In this document: positions 57,641-64,000 of the stretch, one piece after another | Position numbering within the stretch: position 1 is the stretch's first letter | Layout of the letters: each line of letters opens with the position of its first letter | Source: Manihot esculenta | Taxonomy: Eukaryota; Streptophyta; Magnoliopsida; Malpighiales; Euphorbiaceae | Assembly (NCBI RefSeq): GCF_001659605.2 | Contig: NC_035172.2 | Location: 33,035,342 to 33,099,341 of the forward strand | DNA: 64,000 bases | Direction: 5' to 3' | The notes under the pieces: model-generated | The model's database searches: none | What the model was told of the DNA's origin: nothing | The model's input: the letters and a program-made list of their open reading frames with translations, nothing else | Position numbers and translations under genes: made by a program

Positions 57641-58909
57641 ATAAAATGTCTCAAATGTTTAATAATCAGGTTAAATTTTGAGTTTTTAATGTATGAAACT
57701 TAATTTTTAAAAGGACGGATATAACAGGTAGTAATGCCGAGTCTAAAAAGTTAAATGAAAATAGAGATGACTATTTAGAGTCTCAAAAATTATTCGTTTT
57801 GGAGTTTATAAGTTGACCAAATTAGATGATCAGGTCATTCTCTATTTTTGAAATATTTGTAACTTACGCAAATTTTATCGTTAATATTAACGAGATATTT
57901 TTTTCATATGTGATGTATTATTTAGTTACGAGAAATGATGGTTTGCCAAAATAAGCAGGAATCAACGATTAAACATTTCTGAATAAGTCACAAGGCGTGT
58001 AACCGCTAGGAATAAGTCTGAATGTTAGTCCTGACCATAGTTTATCTCAAAACATTTTATGCTAAAATTACGAGGACAAATAACCATCAGACATTCAACC
58101 GGTTGTTAATCCCATTAACAAAATCATTCAAACATTGTATGTCAAAATCACGAGGTGGGTAACCGTTAGATATAAAATTCGAGTGTTAGTCTTGATAATA
58201 ATTTATCTAAAGTATTTTATGCTAAAATTATGAGGCAAATAAATGCCAGACAACATAGTATTTATATTATTAATAAATATTTTCAAGATATTTAAAACTC
58301 ATTTATCAATTTAACGATTGATTTATAAAAAAAATTGAGATAGAGTTTTGATTATTGACCGACCACCTATCCTAAAATACTTGGTAAAAAATAAAGATAT
58401 AAACTAAAAAAATATTTTTTATGAAATATAAAAGAAATATTAAGAAAAGGAGAGATGCCATGAAATAAAAAAAAAACTAACTTATTAAATAAAAGAGAAA
58501 AATTATTATTTAATTCAGGTAATTTAATAAAAATAATTAGTTAATCTCCTTTATTTGAAAAATATATTAGTTATTTTTTATTTGAAAAACTATCTAATGT
58601 ATCCATTTATTTAAATTATTAATAATACCTCAAATTTTATTTAAAACTCAGGTAATTGAGTTTTTGCCGTTCGCAAGATTGAATTAAATAGTTAAATGTA
58701 AAGAAAATAAATTATTAATATTTTTAATTTTAAAAATTAAATAATTAATTTTATTAAACTATAACAACTAAATAATATTTAAAAGTATTTTTTAAAATAA
58801 AGAGGCAATGGTCAAAATAAATTGATACTATCTAACTTATTTTTAAAATAAAAAAATTAAATAATTAATTTCATGAAATCACAATAATAAAATAATAATA
58901 TTGACTCTT
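57641..58909. other. Spacer with a diverged tandem duplication
   Basis: Two diverged copies of a unit of about 170 bp lie near 57980-58110 and 58140-58260, sharing gtaaccg.tag, gttagtc, tttatct and cattttatgctaaaatta. They may be 3' sequence of the integrase-bearing element. The rest is AT-rich and empty. Confidence 0.45.
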
Positions 58910-59024
58910 ATTTAAAGTGTAGAGTTGTGGTTGTGGGAAGACGAGAGAGAGAAGGTGAAGTAATCAGGGAGCAAAGAAACTCAAACCAGAAAGCGGAAAC
59001 ATACATCGATTCTGAAAAGTAGCC

Positions 59025-62000
59025 ATGCCGAGTCCGATCTCAGCGACAATCTCCTTCAAGCCCACGACTGCCGGAAATTTAATCCTGTTCGTAGCTATGC
59101 TGATGATGTTCTCTACTTCCCTCGCCGGCATATCTGGTACACACTCTCTCTATCTCTCTCTCAAATTTTGGATGTAGTGCATAATCCCACTTCTGTTTCT
59201 TAATTTTTGTAAAAAAATACATTATTTTACTTTTTTATTTTAAAAAATATATTTAAAATTTGAAAAATTTATTAATTAATTGTTTTATTAAGCATTTTAT
59301 TAATCGTTTTAAGTATAATAAAATTTATTAATTAATTTTTTATTAAATTAATGAACAGTATTGAAAGAGAAATTAATTACAGAATCTTTTAAAATCTGAT
59401 AATATTTTAATATATTTTTAAAATTAAATTATTTACTAATGAGCCTTATATATAATGAAAATGAAAATGAAAATGAAAATTATAAGATGGAAGAAGTAGT
59501 ATTTATATATTGATTAATTTAGAAACATTAATAACTAGAGAAAATAAATTTGTTTAGATGTAAATAAAATTAATGCTTAGGCTCAGCTAATTAAATCCCT
59601 AATTAATATCTTAAGGAAATGTTGTCTAAATTCTTATCCTTTTCCCCTTCAGGCAATTATGGACAAGCTCCGGAAACATCAGGTAGACTGCTTTCTGTCT
59701 AATTTCTTCTCTTTTATTTATTTACTTAATATTAAATTTTTGAAAATTCAGTCCATTCGAGTTAATTAATATTTATAAAAATTAAATTAAATTAATTTTA
59801 AATAAAAATTAAATAAATCTAATCGATTTAAGTGAATTGAATTTAATTTCATCAATTAAATTTTTTAATAAATTTTATACTCTTACACTTTTTTTTAATA
59901 TTTTAAAATTTAACTAAAATATTTTAAGTGCAGTTTAATATTTTTATATTATTTAAAATAATATATTATTATTATTAATTAATTGATTCGATTTGATTTT
60001 TTTAATTTTTTATTAAAATAAATTAAAATAATTAAAATTTTAAAATTAAAAATTAAATTGAATTAAAATGAATAAAAAAATCAAATTAAATTTCTAAATT
60101 AATTTAATTTAATTAATTTTTTTAAATTTAAATCAAATTCTGCTCGCCATATAGTTTTTACTTGATATTCTATTTGTGACCATATTTATTTTTTCAGATT
60201 AATCAAATCCGGAGCTTAAATTTGACTTGACTTTATTTTAAAATGTTAAGTTTAAAATTTAATCAAAATTTTAATTTTAAAAATTAACACCTACTGTATA
60301 AATACATTTAAAATATTAATTATAAATTATTATTTTATATATTTAACTGTAACTATAAATTAAAAGCAATAATTTAATACTCATTATGTTTGTTTTTACT
60401 GTTAATTATAATGCAGTGATTTAATTATATTTTTATAATGAATAAAAAGTATAATTAAAATTATAATTTATTGAATATAAAATTATATTTTTTTTATTAA
60501 AGTATATTATTATAATTTATAAATTTTTTTATAATAATTTTAAATTGTTATTTTAATAATATTAATGAAAATACCGTTACTTAAATTATAAAATGTAGTA
60601 TTGTAAAATGAAATATATTTAAACTTATAGTTAGAAATTTAAAAATAAATTGTTGTATAATATATATTTTTTTATATCAATAAAGTCACTCTTTCAGTAT
60701 AATTTTTTTTTTTCAATTCGATCAATTTGTTTTGTTGTATACAAAAAAAATTGGTTGCAATTATTATTTTGTGAATTCGTCTTATTGATGTTTAGAAAAA
60801 AAAAAAACTCATTTTTATTTATTTATTTATTTTTAATTATATTATCATATCGTACAATTCATCCCATGTGGAATCACTAATAATTTTTAAATGTTGCTCC
60901 TCTTGCCTTGCAGCGCCACTGCCGACAACAGTATACACAAACAAAAATAAAAACTCTAGTACGTAGCCTTACTACAATTGGAAAATAACTATTACATTGA
61001 TATGTTGATCTAGAAAAAAAAAAAAATACCAGCTGATAAATAAAAATAAAAAGGAGTTTTAATATTTATTTTTATATTTGATTTATTATTATTATTTTAA
61101 TTTGTTACTGATCTTTGTGGAAATTAAATGAAAACTGATCTCCCATCCTCTTTAACTTGCAGTCACCGGAAAGCGAAAAGCCGGACCGGAGCAACAAACA
61201 AATGAAGGTATAAGAATTTTTCCCGGGTTATATTAATTTCAATCCACGAGAATTAAGATTTCTCATTTTGTATTTTTATTATATATCAATATAATTTTTT
61301 TTTTAAAAAAAGAAAAAGCTTCTATCATTTAAAAAAAATTATTATTTAATTTTTATAATATAAAAAAATTACTAATAGATCTTTATAATTTTCAAAAATA
61401 TATTAAAATATTATTAATATTTTAAAAAATTTACTAATTTATATTTTTCTATTAATTTAAACTGTTAAATATTTTAATATTTAATTTTTATAATTTTAAA
61501 AAATTTATGAATTGATTTTTTAAATTTTAAAATATCTATTAATTAATTATTTTATATTATATTTTAAATTTTTTATAATATTTAACTGTTGAAATTATTA
61601 AAAATATTAATTAATAAATTTTTAAAAATATTAGAGATATTTAATATATTTTTCAAAATAAAGATAATAAATTTTTCTATAATATAAAGATTAAATATTA
61701 AATGATAATTTTTTTATAAATAATTTAAAATAAAACGTATATTTCTTTTATTCTGACATTTAAGTTTTTTTCTAAATTTTTGTTCTATTATATATTGAAA
61801 TTTGTACATTTTTCATATTAATATAGTTTTGTAGGTTTTATAGGCATGTCTTAATATTAATAACTTAGACTATTAAAAAATATAATAAAATTAAAAAAAA
61901 TAAAAATAAAAATTTAGCGACTCTAAATTTTTTTTAAGCGCTAAGAGTCGATAGTATACTGTTTAAATTAAAATAATCGATAAAAGTTGAATTAATTTAA

Positions 62001-64000
62001 AATTTTAATTTAATTTTATATTTTAAATTTTAATTTATTTTAATTTGTAAAAATTTTGATAATAATAATCAATTTAATTTTACAATTGAAGCAAATTGAA
62101 TTGCTATTTTTAGATTATTTAATATGAATATATATAAATTATGTTTTTTTTAAAAAAAAAAAATTGTAGTTTTGAGTTTTCACTTTATTAGAAAATGGTA
62201 TCTAATAAATCTGATTTCTGTACCTTTCACCCTTCAGCCGATAAAAGGCCAAAACTGGAGCCGCAACCCCAAGGTATTCTCTCTTCTTCTCTATTCTCTT
62301 ACCAAGAAATATTTATATTTACTATGTTTTTGTTAGATAAAGAAAATAGGACAAAATTTATATTTTTTTAATATATTCTCCTTTTATATTATTTCATTAT
62401 TAAATTATTTTTACAATTAAAAAATTTTATAAATAGATAATATTTTGAAATTATTAATAAATTATTATTTTAAAAAGAAAAGTAACCTATAATTTAACAT
62501 AAATGAAAAAGACAATATATTATTTTTGTGAGCAGAAGCAGAGTAACAGTTTTTTTTTTTATTCTAGTTTTTTCAAAGAGAAATTACTATTTAAAATTTT
62601 TAGAATAATGAATTTCAAATATATTTAAGAAATTATTTATATGTTTAATTTCTTTTCTTATATTGTTTTATTTAGAAAACTATCTTGTTATGTGTAAATA
62701 TATTTTCATATTAAGTAATTATAAAATATAATTTATCAATAAATTATATATATATGCTATACTGTCACATGTTGCAAAATAAATAATGAAGTGGAGAATG
62801 AACGTAACTCTATTTGTCACATTTATAATAAAAATTATTATAATAAATTCAATATATATAATTAAATTAATACAAGAAAGTATAAAATTGAAGTTATTTA
62901 AAACTACGATTATTGAGAATTATTTAAATGTTTTTTTAAATGCCTATATATAGATTTCTTAGATAAAAATAATTTACGAATAAATCTTGCTTCGCTGGTG
63001 ACTCCAGACATTAGTCCTGCAGCTTCTCACCATCATGAAGCCGAATCGATTTGCATCAACTCCGACATAAGCCAGGAAGATCATTACAGGTAAAAAAAAA
63101 TTCTTAAATTTTTAAAAAATTATTACAAGCAACCATCGGACATCCAACAGTTATATATGTAATTTTATGCATCAGGCCACCCGCTGCAGCTGCTATATCT
63201 TTTGCTTCAAGTGAAGCATTTGTGTCTCCGCTAGAAAAATGCTTTCATGCAGACTTCTCTATCTCACCACCAATTTTATCGCCTGCAATTGTTAGATTCC
63301 CATTCGATGATGAAGGTTGGAATTTTCTTCTGATTTTGAAATATTTTTCATTCAATCAACAGCTTGTTATTAGTTTAACCATCGTGTCTAATTAAAGGGA
63401 AGCTGGTGGAGGTTCTTGACTACAAAAATCATCACGAATTAAAGCTGATAAGATACAAGGATATTGTCCTTGGCAGAGGCCAGCCTGTAATCGCTAATAA
63501 ACTCAAGGTCATTTCACCACTTCCAATTTGTCTTTAGATTTACGTGTTGTCTTAAAGCGGAAGCTTTTGATTAGCATTCTGCAAATTTGTCAATCTTCTA
63601 TAGGTGACTTTCCACTATGATCTGTATGATGAACATAATAAGCGAGTTCAAACCAATGCGTTAGACAGATCTCCCGAAGAAGTTCACCTGTGCTGGCATC
63701 GATTTGGTCGAGGTTGAATTTTGAATTTTCATCCATATTGAATTCTTATTTATTATTATTTTTTTTAGGTAATTAGCATTGAATTCGTGAAATAAAAAGA
63801 AAATAATAAAATGCAGGATTTGAGGAAGGCATTCGAGGCATGCGACCAGGTGGGATAAGAAGAGTTATTGTTCCTCGTGAAGAAGAACCACCTATGGTTA
63901 GTAATTTGTTGAGTTCTATTAGTTAATATAATTTAAGTATATGACAAAGAGAGATTAATATGATATTATTGGATTGCAGATTGAAGGATATGGAGTATTT
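59025..64000 (+). CDS. FKBP-type peptidyl-prolyl isomerase-like protein (5' part, partial)
   Basis: Twelve exons fit one frame: 59025-59136, 59653-59682, 60914-60958, 61163-61207, 62238-62273, 63008-63089, 63176-63315, 63398-63507, 63604-63712, 63817-63896, and 63980 to the window edge, all with GT-AG introns (eleven listed; the last is cut). The N terminus has a hydrophobic segment (ILFVAMLMMFSTSLAGI), then a linker with basic clusters GKRKAG and DKRPK. An FKBP-like domain follows: KVTFHYDLYDEHNKRV, then GFEEGIRGMRPGGIRRVIVP. FKBPs catalyse prolyl isomerisation, but usual landmarks are altered: HYTG is HYDL, the FDSS segment is QTNA, and the Trp of GWDEG is Phe. The product may therefore be a non-catalytic binding protein. 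A TATA-like ttatttaaag lies near 58910. Start chosen as the first ATG with good context (agccATGcc). Confidence 0.72.

Overview
The window reads as eukaryotic, nuclear plant DNA from a eudicot. The genes have GT-AG introns, several families are plant-specific (plastid DXS, P-class PPR, DUF247, plant mobile domain, plant Ty3/gypsy Tat-type retrotransposon), and the genes sit as islands in very AT-rich, repeat-laden spacers. The repeat families and the tandem legume-type lectins suggest a Euphorbiaceae-like genome (cassava, rubber tree, castor bean relatives), but this is inference from memory. Nothing bacterial, viral or organellar was seen.

Layout. 1-708: 3' end of a GT47 exostosin-type glycosyltransferase gene. 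709-8400: AT-rich spacer with a Mutator-like non-autonomous element (6592-7295, 9-bp target duplication). 8422-12385 (minus): a plant-mobile-domain (MAIN-like) pseudogene broken by frameshifts, stops and two nested insertions. 12400-17470: AT-rich spacer. 17574-20895 (plus): complete ten-exon DXS gene (711 aa, probably class II) with TATA box and CT-rich leader. 20900-26300: repeats, an old non-coding LTR pair and a possible PPR remnant. 26405-29317: two tandem secreted lectin genes with a Mutator-like arm between them. 29654-30772: full Mutator-like element with a long CTT/TTC tract. 32200-34920: intronless 906-aa PPR gene. 38850-39721: 5'-truncated LINE remnant. 39932-41470 (minus): DUF247 gene. 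41860-56550: amplified AT-rich spacer units, interrupted at 46056-54947 by an 8.9-kb piece of Tat-lineage gypsy DNA. That piece carries gag and a damaged pol on the minus strand, a convergent accessory reading frame on the plus strand, and a minisatellite between them. 56880-57640: decayed gypsy integrase. 59025-64000: 5' part of an FKBP-like gene that runs off the window.

The host genes do not form a pathway. DXS feeds plastid isoprenoid synthesis; the PPR protein probably acts on an organelle transcript; the lectins are secreted carbohydrate binders; DUF247 is a plant membrane-anchored family; the FKBP-like protein has lost several isomerase landmark residues. The most unusual structures are the gypsy fragment flanked by roughly 0.4-kb direct duplications of host DNA, the 181-bp higher-order minisatellite inside it, the nested plant-mobile-domain locus, and the run of tiny phase-1 exons in the FKBP-like gene.
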